A DNA stretch of 64,000 nt, from assembly GCF_001051235.1 (NCBI RefSeq), contig NZ_CBTJ020000076.1, positions 16,888-80,887 on the forward strand, given 5' to 3'. The stretch's first letter is position 1. Each line of letters starts with the position of its first letter. The notes beneath the pieces were generated by a model that ran no database searches, was not told where the DNA came from, and worked only from the letters and a program-made list of their open reading frames with translations. This document shows positions 21,199 to 31,374 of this stretch, in pieces. Both the position numbers and the translations under genes were made by a program. The stretch is from Candidatus Competibacter denitrificans Run_A_D11 (lineage in GTDB: Bacteria; Pseudomonadota; Gammaproteobacteria; Competibacterales; Competibacteraceae).

Positions 21199-22318
21199 AA
21201 TGTCTCCTGTCAATAACAGCTACCTCTTCTTCCGCTTGCTCAGTTTTCAAGACACGATGTGCCGTAGACACGGACAAAGCCCCCAAGCGCGCAGCCCGCT
21301 CCACGGCTGACAACTGACCCAAAGCCTCGACGGCTCGATAAAATGCCGGAAAGTCCTGATTTTGCTGTTGATACAAGGCAAAAAAAGCCGGCACCCAACG
21401 ATAATAGGTGCTGTTACCGGCCAACTTGGCGTTATTGAGATCGTGCGCGAACCAGCGATCATAGCCGGCATAACCGTTCCAGTGCTGCTTCAATCGCTGA
21501 TAATCCTCACGCAAATTCGTCAAGATGGTCTTTTTTTCCACCTGCTTCATCGTATCCGTCCGAGACGACGCATATACGACCTGTAAACGCTCACGAGCGG
21601 CTCCTGTCAGCGCCAAAAAGTCACCGCGCCGCTGACAATCAGCCTGGTATTCGGCCCGTTCGCGCGCGGTGCCGTGCTGCTTCAGCCACCGTTCCGCCCC
21701 CAAACGGCCGACAGCGGTCGCAAAGGCTTCATTGAAACCCGTGTCGTCGGCGATATAAAGCCGCTGATGAGCCAACTCATGGAACATCAACTCCGCCAAC
21801 CGTCCCACCGGCCACAAGGTAAAGGTGTTCAGCAAAGGATCATCAAGCCACCCCAGCGTCGAATAGGCCGGTATCTCAGCGACGTACACATCATCACCGG
21901 CAACGCGCAGATGGGTAGCCAACTCGCGGGCGGCTTCAGCATCGAAATAGCCTCGGTAGCTCAAACAGCCGACCGTCAAATAACACCACTGGCGCGGTTC
22001 CAGGGAAAGCGCAGGTGCGGCGAATACATTCTGAACCGCATAAGGTCGTCCCAGATCGGCATAATGCCGATAGCTGCCATTGTCGGGCAATGCCAGATCG
22101 GTGCTGGCAAAGGCCCGTAACGCTTGTGTTTGTTGTAGCCGCTGCTGCAATGCCGGTGGCGTCGCCGGATCAGCCAGCACGTCAACGACTGGCCGCGCCG
22201 CGTGCAACAACGCCAGTTGTCCCGCTACCGCTTGCCGGTAATAGCTCAAGTCGGCGCAACCGACCAGCGCCAACCCACCAACAACGCCAAATAACAACAG
22301 ACCAAAAGCACGCCACAT
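21188..22318 (-). CDS. Lipoprotein aminopeptidase (COG4324-like zinc metallopeptidase)
   Basis: A 376-residue predicted lipoprotein: hydrophobic start, then lipobox LVGC at about residue 21. The zinc site HELAH sits in FHELAHQRLYIADDTGFNEAFA, where the second glutamate (NEAFA) is the likely third ligand, giving an HExxH-E gluzincin pattern. The rest matches the predicted aminopeptidase family (YRGYFDAEAA, DVYVAEIPAYSTLGWL). It is expected to trim peptides in the periplasm. The 3' end overlaps the peptide-type ABC ATPase by 11 bases, so periplasmic trimming followed by uptake is a reasonable pathway guess. ATG at 22318 is the natural start. Confidence 0.85.
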   Translation of the reverse strand: MWRAFGLLLFGVVGGLALVGCADLSYYRQAVAGQLALLHAARPVVDVLADPATPPALQQRLQQTQALRAFASTDLALPDNGSYRHYADLGRPYAVQNVFAAPALSLEPRQWCYLTVGCLSYRGYFDAEAARELATHLRVAGDDVYVAEIPAYSTLGWLDDPLLNTFTLWPVGRLAELMFHELAHQRLYIADDTGFNEAFATAVGRLGAERWLKQHGTARERAEYQADCQRRGDFLALTGAARERLQVVYASSRTDTMKQVEKKTILTNLREDYQRLKQHWNGYAGYDRWFAHDLNNAKLAGNSTYYRWVPAFFALYQQQNQDFPAFYRAVEALGQLSAVERAARLGALSVSTAHRVLKTEQAEEEVAVIDRRHYAH

Positions 22319-22405
22319 CGTCTAAAAACGTCTAAGGTTTATCAACCGGCGGCATCTTCCGCCTAAAATCAGCCCATCACGAAACCAACCCATAGCCATG
22401 AAACG

Positions 22406-23662
22406 ATGACCCCGAATCCATTGGAAATTTATCTGGTCGGCGGCGCGGTGCGCGACGAGCTGCTCGGCCTGCCGGTCAAGGAACGCGACTGGGTTGTCAT
22501 CGGCGCGACTCCCGACGATTTGCTGGCGCGCGGCTTTCAGCCGGTTGGCAAGGATTTCCCAGTCTTCCTACACCCGCAAACTCGTGAGGAATACGCACTC
22601 GCCCGCACCGAACGCAAAACGGCGCCAGGCTATTACGGTTTCGATATCCAAGCCGGGGCCGAGGTCACGCTCGAAGAGGATCTGCGCCGCCGCGATCTCA
22701 CGATCAACGCCATCGCCCGCGACACCACCGGTCGCCTGATCGACCCTTACCAAGGGCGCCGCGACCTGGAAGCACGCCGGCTACGGCATGTCTCACCAGC
22801 TTTTGCCGAAGACCCGGTACGCATTTTGCGACTGGCCCGTTTCACTGCCCGCTACGCCGAACTCGGCTTCCAGGTAGCCCCCGAAACGATGGCGCTGATG
22901 CGTGCCATGGTCGCTGACGGTGAGGTCGATACCCTGGTACCGGAGCGGGTTTGGGCCGAAACCGTGCGCGCCCTCAGTGAACCCCGACCGGAGCTGTTTT
23001 TCGAAACCTTGCGCGCGTGCGGAGCGCTAGCGGTGATCTTTCCAGAAATCAACCGCCTGTTCGGCGTACCGCAACCGGCCGCGCACCATCCCGAAATCGA
23101 CACCGGTGTCCATACGCTGATGGCCTTGGCGCAAGCGGTTCGTTCGCAAGCGGATGTCGTGACTCGCTTCGCGGTGTTGGTGCATGATCTCGGTAAGGGC
23201 ACCACACCACCGGAGGAATGGCCACGGCACATCGGCCACGAACAGCGCGGCGCCGATTTGGTACGCGGCCTGTGTCACCGGTTGCGGGTTCCCAACATGT
23301 TTCGGGAATTGGGTGTACTGACTGCCCGCTATCACACGCACTGCCATCGCGCGCTAGAACTGCGCCCCAAGACCCTGCTCAAGATTTTGCAAGCCATGGA
23401 CGCCTTCCGCAAACCGCAACGCTTCGCTCATTTCCTGCTGGCCTGCGAGGCCGATGCGCGTGGTCGGCTCGGTCTGACAGAGCGCGCTTATCCCCAGGCG
23501 ACGTTGCTGGCGTGCGTGCAACGCGCGGCGACGGCCGTCAGCGCCCGTCCTCTGGCGGCACGCGGCCTGACCGGCCTGGCGCTGGCGGCCGTGCTGCAAG
23601 AGCAACGGCTAGTGGCCATCACCGAAGCCAAGCGAGTCTTCGAGGGTAGCGTCACTGCTTAG
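22406..23662 (+). CDS. cca: tRNA CCA-adding nucleotidyltransferase
   Basis: Adds or repairs the 3' CCA of tRNA without a template; 418 residues, similar to the E. coli enzyme. The head domain has [20 protein letters not shown] with the GGxVR motif, [11 protein letters not shown], and [10 protein letters not shown]. An HD phosphohydrolase domain ([15 protein letters not shown]) occupies the C-terminal half. ATG at 22406 gives the family N terminus, but it has no clear ribosome site; a 3-codon ORF (ATG AAA CGA TGA, 22398-22409) ends across it. The stop interlocks with that of lpdA. Confidence 0.95.
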   Translation: MTPNPLEIYLVGGAVRDELLGLPVKERDWVVIGATPDDLLARGFQPVGKDFPVFLHPQTREEYALARTERKTAPGYYGFDIQAGAEVTLEEDLRRRDLTINAIARDTTGRLIDPYQGRRDLEARRLRHVSPAFAEDPVRILRLARFTARYAELGFQVAPETMALMRAMVADGEVDTLVPERVWAETVRALSEPRPELFFETLRACGALAVIFPEINRLFGVPQPAAHHPEIDTGVHTLMALAQAVRSQADVVTRFAVLVHDLGKGTTPPEEWPRHIGHEQRGADLVRGLCHRLRVPNMFRELGVLTARYHTHCHRALELRPKTLLKILQAMDAFRKPQRFAHFLLACEADARGRLGLTERAYPQATLLACVQRAATAVSARPLAARGLTGLALAAVLQEQRLVAITEAKRVFEGSVTA

Positions 23663-25092
23663 GTATTGATCTTGTGCAACGCACGCCCGTGAACCGACAA
23701 AGCCGCCTCGTGGATCGCCTCATACAGGCTGGGGTGTCCGTGGATGGTGCGAGCTAAATCCTCGCTGCTGGCCCGAAAATCCATCGCCAAGACGGCTTCC
23801 TGGACCAGCTCGGAAGCAAACGGCCCGATGATATGGCAACCCAGCAGGGTATCGGTCTCGGCGTGAGCCAGCATCTTGACCATACCGCTGGCGGCTTCCA
23901 TTGCCTTGGCGCGCCCGTTAGCGCTAAAGGGGAACGTACCGATTTTGTAAGGCACCCCTTCCGCTTTAAGCGCCTGCTCCGTTTTACCGGCCCAAGCAAT
24001 TTCGGGGCTGGTGTAAATCACCCAGGGAATGGAATCGTAGTTGAGATGCCCGTGTTGGCCGGCGATGTTTTCGGCCACCATGATGCCCTCCTCCGAACCC
24101 TTGTGCGCCAGCATCGGCCCACGTACCACGTCGCCAATCGCGTATACACCCGGCAAATTGGTCTCACACAGATCGTTGACGTGGATATTGCCGCGTTCGT
24201 CAAGGAGCAGCCCGGCTTCAGGGGCTGCAAGATTAGCCGTGTTGGGCAAGCGTCCTACCGACACCAAGAGCTTTTCCACGACGAGTTCATGGTCGCCGGT
24301 CTTATCCCGAAACTGCACCTTGACCCCGGCCTCGGTTTTCTCCGTTCCCATCACCCGCGTGCCGAGGTAGATATCCAAGCCCTGCTTCTTGAACTGGCGG
24401 AGCGCCTCGCGCGCGATCTGCTGATCGGCCAGAGCCAGAAAATCCTCGACCGCTTCCAACATCACTACCTTGGCGCCGAGACGGCTCCACACGCTGCCCA
24501 GCTCTAAGCCAATCACGCCAGCGCCGATCACCCCCAAGGTCTTTGGCACGGTACGGAAATCCAGCGCACCGGTCGAATCGACAATCACCCCTTCGGCGTT
24601 ATCCACCACAGCCGCCCCGATATGAATCGGTTTGGAACCGGTGGCAATGATCACATGGTCGGCGTTAACTACCTCGGTGGTGCCATCGCGGGCTGTGATC
24701 TCAACTTGGCGATCAACCAAAAGCCTGCCATGGCCCTGCAACCACTCGACGCCATTGGCCTTGAACAAGGCACTGATCCCGTCGGTCAACTGCAGGACGA
24801 TTTCTTCTTTGCGTGCCATCATCTTATCGAGATCAAGGCGGATGCCATCGACCTGAATGCCGTGCCGATCAAGGCCGTGCCGCAAGCGATGGTATTGCTC
24901 GGAAGATTCGAGCAGCGTCTTGGACGGAATACAGCCGACGTTGAGGCAAGTGCCGCCAAGAGCCGGATTCCCCTTAAAATTGATCCATTGTTCCACGCAG
25001 GCGGTTTCTAAACCGAGTTGGGCGCAGCGGATTGCCGCCACATACCCGGCGGGGCCACCACCAATGACAACCACGTCGTAAGTCTTAGCCAT
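23659..25092 (-). CDS. lpdA: Dihydrolipoyl dehydrogenase (E3)
   Basis: FAD flavoprotein that reoxidises the lipoyl arm of 2-oxoacid dehydrogenase complexes; 477 residues. It has the FAD motif [14 protein letters not shown], the redox disulfide [16 protein letters not shown], an NAD-binding [17 protein letters not shown] and the C-terminal active-site [16 protein letters not shown] at 25092 is chosen over a frame extended to 25155 because it begins [13 protein letters not shown], as in the family, with AAGG upstream. It is the third gene of the sucA-sucB-lpdA set and is probably dedicated to 2-oxoglutarate dehydrogenase. A 126-base gap after sucB may allow some separate control. Confidence 0.96.
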   Translation of the reverse strand: MAKTYDVVVIGGGPAGYVAAIRCAQLGLETACVEQWINFKGNPALGGTCLNVGCIPSKTLLESSEQYHRLRHGLDRHGIQVDGIRLDLDKMMARKEEIVLQLTDGISALFKANGVEWLQGHGRLLVDRQVEITARDGTTEVVNADHVIIATGSKPIHIGAAVVDNAEGVIVDSTGALDFRTVPKTLGVIGAGVIGLELGSVWSRLGAKVVMLEAVEDFLALADQQIAREALRQFKKQGLDIYLGTRVMGTEKTEAGVKVQFRDKTGDHELVVEKLLVSVGRLPNTANLAAPEAGLLLDERGNIHVNDLCETNLPGVYAIGDVVRGPMLAHKGSEEGIMVAENIAGQHGHLNYDSIPWVIYTSPEIAWAGKTEQALKAEGVPYKIGTFPFSANGRAKAMEAASGMVKMLAHAETDTLLGCHIIGPFASELVQEAVLAMDFRASSEDLARTIHGHPSLYEAIHEAALSVHGRALHKINT

Positions 25093-25218
25093 TCTTGTAC
25101 CTTTAAATACCATGCCTAGACCCCAATTCCCCGCAGGGAATGGGGCGGTCAGCAAAAGAGAGTCTCAACGGATTGAGCCGGCGGCGTTGCCAAATCCCGC
25201 AGCGCCAAGCCAACCCGC

Positions 25219-26484
25219 TCAGACATTCAAAATAAGCCGTGCCGGGTCTTCGATGCATTCCTTGACCGTCACCAGGAAGGTCACCGCTTCGCGGCCATCA
25301 ATGATGCGATGATCATAGGAGTGCGCCACATACATCATCGGCCGAATCACGACCTGACCGTTTTCCGCGACCGGGCGGTCTTTGGTCGCGTGCATCCCCA
25401 AAATACCGCTTTGCGGAGGATTGAGGATCGGGGTTGACATCAGCGAACCGAATACCCCACCGTTGGTGATCGTGAACGTGCCGCCGGTCATTTCCTCGAC
25501 CGTCAATGTGCCATCTTTGGCTTTCTGGCCAAACTCACCGATGGCCTTTTCAATATCAGCCAGGCTCATCCGATCCACATCGCGCAGAATCGGCACCACC
25601 AGCCCGCGTGGTGAGGAGACCGCAATGCCGATGTCATAGTAACCGTGATAGATGATGTCATTACCGTCGATGGAGCCATTCACCGCCGGATAGCGCTTGA
25701 GCGCCTCGACCACCGCCTTGACGAAAAAGCCCATGAAGCCAAGTCGCACCCCGTGTTTCTTCTCGAAGTCGTCCTTATAGCGATTGCGCAGATCCATGAC
25801 CGGCTTCATGTTGATTTCATTGAACGTCGTCAACATGGCCGTGCTGTTTTTGGCCATCAACAGCCGCTCGGCGATGCGGGCGCGCAGCCGCGTCATCGGC
25901 ACCCGCTGCTCCAACCGGCCGAGACTATCGGGCGGCAGCGGGGCACCGGCGGGCGCCACGACCGGAGCCGGCCTGGGCGCTGCTGATGCAGCCATCACCG
26001 GGATCGGCGCCGACACCGGCTTGGCTTGTTGGCGCCCTTCGAGAAACGCCAGCACATCGGCCTTGGTCACACGCCCGCCGCGCCCGCTGCCAGGCACCTT
26101 CGACATATCCAGGCCATGCTCGGCCGCAAGCCGACGGACTGCCGGACTTAGCCCCTCCAGATCGACTTCGGTCGCAGGCGCAGTGGGTGACGGCGTGCTC
26201 GCCGCTGCCACGGGGGGCGTGGCCGGCGGCATCGCCTCAGAACCTGCGCTTTCCTCCAGCGTGCCGATCACCTCACCGGTGGTAACGACTTCCCCTTCTT
26301 GTCGCACGATTTGGCTGAGCACCCCATCAGCCGGCGCCGGGATATCGAGCACGACTTTATCGGTCTCTAAATCCACCAGGTTTTCGCCCCGCTTGACCGT
26401 ATCTCCCGGTTTTTTCTTCCAGTTGACGAGCGTGCCGTCGGTGACGGATTCGGGCAAGGAAGGGACTTTCACTTCGATGGTCAT
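25219..26484 (-). CDS. sucB: Dihydrolipoyl succinyltransferase (E2 of 2-oxoglutarate dehydrogenase)
   Basis: Core E2 enzyme that passes the succinyl group to CoA in the TCA cycle; 421 residues. Domains in order: one lipoyl domain (lysine in [12 protein letters not shown], about residue 44), an Ala/Pro-rich linker, the E3-binding domain ([27 protein letters not shown]), a second linker and the catalytic domain ending with [14 protein letters not shown], which holds the active-site His and Asp. ATG at 26484 gives [14 protein letters not shown], the usual start. It lies 54 bases after sucA. Confidence 0.97.
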   Translation of the reverse strand: MTIEVKVPSLPESVTDGTLVNWKKKPGDTVKRGENLVDLETDKVVLDIPAPADGVLSQIVRQEGEVVTTGEVIGTLEESAGSEAMPPATPPVAAASTPSPTAPATEVDLEGLSPAVRRLAAEHGLDMSKVPGSGRGGRVTKADVLAFLEGRQQAKPVSAPIPVMAASAAPRPAPVVAPAGAPLPPDSLGRLEQRVPMTRLRARIAERLLMAKNSTAMLTTFNEINMKPVMDLRNRYKDDFEKKHGVRLGFMGFFVKAVVEALKRYPAVNGSIDGNDIIYHGYYDIGIAVSSPRGLVVPILRDVDRMSLADIEKAIGEFGQKAKDGTLTVEEMTGGTFTITNGGVFGSLMSTPILNPPQSGILGMHATKDRPVAENGQVVIRPMMYVAHSYDHRIIDGREAVTFLVTVKECIEDPARLILNV

Positions 26485-26538
26485 TGTCTTTGTTCCCTCG
26501 GTTTCTGGGCGATGGGTTGCATCTGGGCGGCGGAATGC

Positions 26539-29364
26539 CTACTCGCCCAGGGCATCGTTAACCAGCTTTTGTTGCTGTTCGACATGGACGCTGTGATAAC
26601 CGACTGCCGGTGAAGCGGAATGGGGGCGGCCGGCATAGCGGATCTTAAGCTGCGGCGGCAACTCTCGATCCAGATGGTGGAGCGATTCGAACCAAGCCCC
26701 CTGATTTTGCGGCTCTTCCTGGCACCAGACCAGATCGGTGAGGTTGGGGTAGCGATTCACCTGGGCGCTGTAAAGCGCTTGGGGAAATGGATAAAGCTGT
26801 TCGATGCGGATGATGGCGACATGTGCCAGCTTGCGCTCGCGGCGGGCTTCCAGCAAATCGTAGAATACTTTGCCGCCGCACGCGACCAGCCGGGTGATCT
26901 GGGCCGGATCATGCGGATCGATCTCAGGAATCACCTCCTGAAAGTGGCCTTCGGTCAGATCTTCCAGGCTGTTCACCGCCAGCCGGTGCCGTAACAGGCT
27001 CTTCGGACTCATTACGATCAAGGGTTTACGGAAAGCGCGGCGCATCTGCCGGCGCAGCATGTGGAAGCATTGCGCCGGAGTGGACGGCACCACCACCTGC
27101 ATGTTTTGCTCGGCGCATAGCTGAAGATAGCGCTCCAACCGCGCTGAGGAGTGCTCCGGCCCTTGCCCTTCAAAGCCGTGCGGCAAGAGCATCACCAAGC
27201 CGCACATCCGCCCCCACTTGGTCTGACCGGAGGAAATAAACTGGTCGATGACCACCTGTGCGCCGTTGGCGAAATCGCCAAATTGAGCTTCCCAGATAAT
27301 CAGACCATTCGACTCGGCCGTCGCATAGCCGTACTCGAAAGCCAGTACCGCTTCCTCGGACAGGATCGAATCGATAACAATGAAGTTCGGCTGGCTGGGG
27401 TAGAGATTCATCAACGGCACGTAACTGGTGCCATCTTTTTGATTGTGCAGCACCGCATGCCGATGGAAGAAGGTACCACGCCCGCAATCCTGGCCGGAAA
27501 TGCGGACCTGATAGCCTTCTTGCAGCAAGCTGGCGTAAGCCAGGTTTTCGGAAAAACCCCAATCCAGGGGCAACGCGCCGGCCGCCATCTTGCGCCGGTC
27601 GTCCATCAGCTTGGCAACGCGCGGATGCATTTCAAAACCTTCCGGCAATTTGAGTAACCGCTCGGACAGGTCGCGGATGGTTTCCACCGAAATGGCGGTG
27701 ATGACTGGTTGACTCCAGTCCTCCACCCCGAATGGGGACCAGTCGATGGAATAAGGTCCCTTGACATGGGGTAGCGTGGGGCGCGAGACCTGCCGCCCGG
27801 CATCCAGATCCGCCCGGTATTTTTCCTGCATTTCCCGGAAATCGGCCTCGGTCAGCAAGCCTTCGCTCGTAAGCTTTTCAGCGTACAGCACCGCCGTAGT
27901 TTTACGCGCCCGGATCTTGCGATACATCATGGGTTGTGTCGCCGCCGGCTCGTCGGCTTCGTTATGACCGAGGCGCCGGTAGCAAATCATGTCGATGACC
28001 ACATCCTTATTGAAGGTCATCCGATATTCCACTGCCAGGCGGGTGACGAACAGTACCGCTTCGGGATCATCGCCGTTGACGTGAAAAATCGGGGCTTGCA
28101 CCATCTTGGCCACGTCGGTGCAATAGAGCGCCGAACGGGTGTCAAGCGGGTTGCTGGTGGTGAAACCGATCTGGTTGTTGATGACGATATGGATGGTGCC
28201 GCCGGTGCGATAGCCGCGCACCTGCGAAAACTGCAAGGTTTCCATGTTAACGCCTTGGCCGGCAAAGGCGGCATCGCCATGGATCAGTAGCGGCATTACC
28301 GAATTGAACGGTGGGGTTTCCGCGCCGGATTCACGCCGCCGCTCCATGCGAGCGCGCACGGAACCTTCGACCACTGGATTGGCAATCTCCAGATGCGAGG
28401 GGTTGAACGCGAGCGCCAGATGCAAAGCGCCACCGGGGGTCTGCACGTCCGAGGAGAAGCCAAGATGGTACTTCACATCCCCGGTACTGCCGACTCGGCG
28501 CTTACCCTCAAACTCGTCGAACAGCTCAGCGGGGGATTTGCCGATGATGTTCACCAGCACATTCAACCGGCCGCGATGGGCCATGCCGATGATGATTTCC
28601 TGAATACCCTGGCCGCCGGCCTGCTGGATCATCTCGTCCATCATCGGGATCAAGCTCTCGCCACCTTCCAGCGAAAACCGCTTCTGCCCCACGTAACGGG
28701 TGTGCAGGTAACGCTCCAGACCCTCGGCCGCCACCAGCCAGTGCAGCAACTCCATGCGCTGCTCAGTGCTCAGATCGAGTCGAGCGCGCTGGCCTTCCAA
28801 CCGTTTCTGAATCCAGCGCTTCTCGGCGGTCTCGTTGATGTGCATGTACTCGGAACCAATCGGGCCGATGTACACATCGCGCAGGAGACCCATGATGTCG
28901 CGCAGCGTCCATTGCGAGGGCGCCACCAGCGAGCCGGTGTTGAACGAGATCGCCATATCGGCCTCGTTCAACCCGTGATAGCCAGGGTCCAGCTCCGGGA
29001 CTGGCGGGCGGTTGCGCAATTTCAGGGGATCGAGATCGGCCGCTTTATGGCCTCGGGTCCGATAGGCGTTGATGATGCGCAAGACCGCCGCCTGCTTTTC
29101 TGCCGTCTGGGGGCTGAGTCCTTGGCTGCGCTCCATGCCAGCTTGAGGCTGCAAAGCCAAACGGGCGAACGAGTCACGAATCGGGCCGTGGGCGATATCG
29201 CGGGCGCCCTGAGTCTGCGCCTCCATATTCCGGAAATACTGCCGCCAATTATCGTTGACCGATTCCGGATCGGTGAGAAAGCTTTCATAGAGTTCTTCTA
29301 TGAACGCGGCGTTGCCGCCGAACAGGGGCGAACTTTGGCGAAACTGCTCGATGAGCGTACTCAT
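26539..29364 (-). CDS. sucA: 2-Oxoglutarate dehydrogenase E1 component
   Basis: Thiamine diphosphate-dependent decarboxylase that commits 2-oxoglutarate to succinyl-CoA; 941 residues, normal length. It starts with LIEQFRQSSPLFGGNAAFIE, and shows GMAHRGRLNVLVN, the ThDP segment GDAAFAGQGVNMETLQ, and NNQIGFTTSNP. ATG at 29364 is preferred over the frame extended to 29406, because the family begins here and a GAGGAGA site lies just upstream. It heads sucA-sucB-lpdA. The sdh and sucCD genes that often flank it are not next to it here. Confidence 0.97.
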   Translation of the reverse strand: MSTLIEQFRQSSPLFGGNAAFIEELYESFLTDPESVNDNWRQYFRNMEAQTQGARDIAHGPIRDSFARLALQPQAGMERSQGLSPQTAEKQAAVLRIINAYRTRGHKAADLDPLKLRNRPPVPELDPGYHGLNEADMAISFNTGSLVAPSQWTLRDIMGLLRDVYIGPIGSEYMHINETAEKRWIQKRLEGQRARLDLSTEQRMELLHWLVAAEGLERYLHTRYVGQKRFSLEGGESLIPMMDEMIQQAGGQGIQEIIIGMAHRGRLNVLVNIIGKSPAELFDEFEGKRRVGSTGDVKYHLGFSSDVQTPGGALHLALAFNPSHLEIANPVVEGSVRARMERRRESGAETPPFNSVMPLLIHGDAAFAGQGVNMETLQFSQVRGYRTGGTIHIVINNQIGFTTSNPLDTRSALYCTDVAKMVQAPIFHVNGDDPEAVLFVTRLAVEYRMTFNKDVVIDMICYRRLGHNEADEPAATQPMMYRKIRARKTTAVLYAEKLTSEGLLTEADFREMQEKYRADLDAGRQVSRPTLPHVKGPYSIDWSPFGVEDWSQPVITAISVETIRDLSERLLKLPEGFEMHPRVAKLMDDRRKMAAGALPLDWGFSENLAYASLLQEGYQVRISGQDCGRGTFFHRHAVLHNQKDGTSYVPLMNLYPSQPNFIVIDSILSEEAVLAFEYGYATAESNGLIIWEAQFGDFANGAQVVIDQFISSGQTKWGRMCGLVMLLPHGFEGQGPEHSSARLERYLQLCAEQNMQVVVPSTPAQCFHMLRRQMRRAFRKPLIVMSPKSLLRHRLAVNSLEDLTEGHFQEVIPEIDPHDPAQITRLVACGGKVFYDLLEARRERKLAHVAIIRIEQLYPFPQALYSAQVNRYPNLTDLVWCQEEPQNQGAWFESLHHLDRELPPQLKIRYAGRPHSASPAVGYHSVHVEQQQKLVNDALGE

Positions 29365-29792
29365 TCGATTGAGATCTCCTCGGTGGTGGCGGATGTTCGC
29401 ACCCAATGGCTAGGGCGCGATCAACGCAAGGCGGCATTGGGGCCTGGCTCCCAGCCGGACCCCTGGGCATCTGGCGGAAACTCGGTCTCCGGTCAGCTTT
29501 CTACAGACACCGGAGCATGGAGGTGCTAACCCCAGCCGACCAAACGCCGCGTCGGCCAAGGGCTAGAGGCCATTAAGCTAGGCATTGAAAGGATTATAGC
29601 GGTGCAGCGGATAGGGATAAACCCACAGCACCCGTCCAAGCCGTTGGTCGGGTTCCCGCCTAAATTTTTGCCATCGTAAATGCTCTGCGGTACATTCTTT
29701 CACGATGGCATCTTGCTGTTCGATGTCAGCACAGCGGATGGATTGCCGGCTGGTTCCACCGCTTGGTTTGTTCCATTTAGGAGGGAATCGCT
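29365..29792. promoter_or_regulatory. Divergent sucA/dksA intergenic region with inverted repeat
   Basis: About 430 bases without a supported gene, expected to hold the sucA and dksA promoters. A perfect 9-bp inverted repeat, TGCCATCGT (29669-29677) and ACGATGGCA (29702-29710), is separated by 24 bases and lies about 85 bases before dksA; it could be a leader hairpin or a protein-binding site. There is no T run after it on either strand, so it is not an intrinsic terminator. Confidence 0.5.
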
Positions 29793-30218
29793 ATGGTTGC
29801 CACCAACCCCCTCGCGCACGGAGCGCACGGACACCACCCCAGTGACAGCGAACCCTACATGAGCGATGCGCAGCTCGCTCAATTTCGTAAGGTTCTGATC
29901 GACTGGAAAGACAGCCTTCTAGATGATGTGGGCCGTACCGTCACCCACATGAAGGATGAATCGGGATCTTTCCCCGACCCGAATGATCGGGCTACCCAAG
30001 AAGAGGAATTTAGCATCGAATTACGCACGCGGGACCGGGAACGCAAACTGCTTAAAAAAATCAATGAATCCATTGCGTTGATCGAGAGCGGCGATTACGG
30101 TTACTGCGAAGGCTGTGGCATCGAAATTGGGCTGGCGCGTATGTTGGCCCGGCCGACTGCCACCCTATGCATTGATTGCAAAACATTGGAAGAAATCCGA
30201 GAAAAACAAGGTAACTGA
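29793..30218 (+). CDS. dksA: RNA polymerase-binding transcription factor DksA
   Basis: Binds the RNA polymerase secondary channel and, with ppGpp, adjusts rRNA and biosynthetic promoters in starvation. The 141-residue protein has the coiled-coil tip with both key aspartates (FPDPNDRATQEEEF) and a complete four-cysteine zinc finger (CEGCGIEIG and LCIDC), so it is the zinc form. The N terminus includes an unusual His-rich stretch (HGAHGHHPSD). ATG at 29793 has an excellent AGGAGGG ribosome site. The gene is followed by gluQ, the same order as in E. coli. Confidence 0.96.
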   Translation: MVATNPLAHGAHGHHPSDSEPYMSDAQLAQFRKVLIDWKDSLLDDVGRTVTHMKDESGSFPDPNDRATQEEEFSIELRTRDRERKLLKKINESIALIESGDYGYCEGCGIEIGLARMLARPTATLCIDCKTLEEIREKQGN

Positions 30219-30311
30219 TCGCCACATTCACTCTATCCCCGCTACCCGATATTTGCACGCCTAACCCTGGCTGAGCGCCTGTCGGGCTTGCCTTTTCCTG
30301 CGGTGCAGGAC

Positions 30312-31238
30312 ATGGTTCGAGGTCGTTTTGCGCCCTCGCCTACGGGGCCGTTGCACTTCGGCTCACTGGTCGCGGCGGTGGGTAGTTTTCTGGAAGCGCG
30401 CCGCCACGGTGGCGAATGGCTGGTCCGCATCGAAGATGTGGATGGACCTCGCGCCCGACCGGGGGCGGCCGATCTTATCCTGCGCACGTTGGAGCGCTAT
30501 GCCTTGCTGTGGGATGGGCCGGTGCTGTACCAAAGCCAGCGGGGTGAAATCTATCGTGCCGCGTTGGAACGCTTGGTGGGTGCCGGTCTCGCCTATCCCT
30601 GTACCTGCACCCGACGAGAATTAGCCGCCTATCCACGCAGCAGGGATGGCAGCCCAATTTATCCCGGCCATTGCCGCAACAGCCCTCAGCCATCAGCGCG
30701 CCCGCCTGCGATTCGGCTGCGGGTCAATGACACGCCGGTATCATTTTACGACGCAGTGCAAGGCAGCCATCGACAGTGCCTGGAACGGGACATCGGCGAC
30801 TTTGTAATCCGCCGAGCCGACGGCTGTTTCGCCTATCAACTGGCGGTGGTGGTAGACGACGACGCCCAAGGCATCACCCAGGTCGTGCGCGGCAGCGATC
30901 TGCTGGATTCAACCCCCCGACAAATCTACCTGCAAAGATTACTGGGGCTACCGTTACCCACCTACGCTCATCTGCCGGTCGTTGCCGATAACACGGGCCA
31001 AAAGCTGAGTAAGCAAACCGGCGCACCGCCGCTTGATCTTGAGCAGCCGACTGCGATGCTATGGGCTGCGCTGGACTTCCTGGGCCAAGCGCCGCCCTCG
31101 GCCTTGTGGCGGGCATCACCCAAAACGCTATTGGCCTGGGCGTGTTGCCAATGGCGTTTAGAACACGTCCCTATCGCATCGTCCCGGCCATGGCCAGCAG
31201 CTTTCTTGAGCGGCAACCTTTCGAGTCGTCATGAATAG
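30312..31238 (+). CDS. gluQ: Glutamyl-Q tRNA(Asp) synthetase
   Basis: A tRNA-independent paralogue of GluRS that attaches glutamate to queuosine at the wobble base of tRNA-Asp. The 308-residue protein has the HIGH-like PSPTGPLHFGSL, a zinc-binding set (CTCTRRELA and YPGHC) characteristic of GluQ, and a KMSKS-like KLSKQTG. It lacks an anticodon-binding domain, as expected. ATG at 30312 is preferred, as MVRGRFAPSP is the usual start; an in-frame TTG at 30288 is an alternative, and neither has a good ribosome site. It lies behind dksA, its usual neighbour. Confidence 0.93.
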   Translation: MVRGRFAPSPTGPLHFGSLVAAVGSFLEARRHGGEWLVRIEDVDGPRARPGAADLILRTLERYALLWDGPVLYQSQRGEIYRAALERLVGAGLAYPCTCTRRELAAYPRSRDGSPIYPGHCRNSPQPSARPPAIRLRVNDTPVSFYDAVQGSHRQCLERDIGDFVIRRADGCFAYQLAVVVDDDAQGITQVVRGSDLLDSTPRQIYLQRLLGLPLPTYAHLPVVADNTGQKLSKQTGAPPLDLEQPTAMLWAALDFLGQAPPSALWRASPKTLLAWACCQWRLEHVPIASSRPWPAAFLSGNLSSRHE

Positions 31239-31374
31239 CGGCGGTGGACTGTAGACAAGACCGAGAGCTTGAACTAGAAAATAAGAACCGTGCCCGATGC
31301 GAGCGCGGCTTTGTGGTGCTCGCTCCGAACAAATCTTATACACCAACCCCTATCACCAAAGGAGAGCTACGGTA

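Noticed and set aside
28393..29529. 378-codon open frame on the plus strand across sucA
   Set aside because: Antisense to conserved sucA sequence with no motif or ribosome site.
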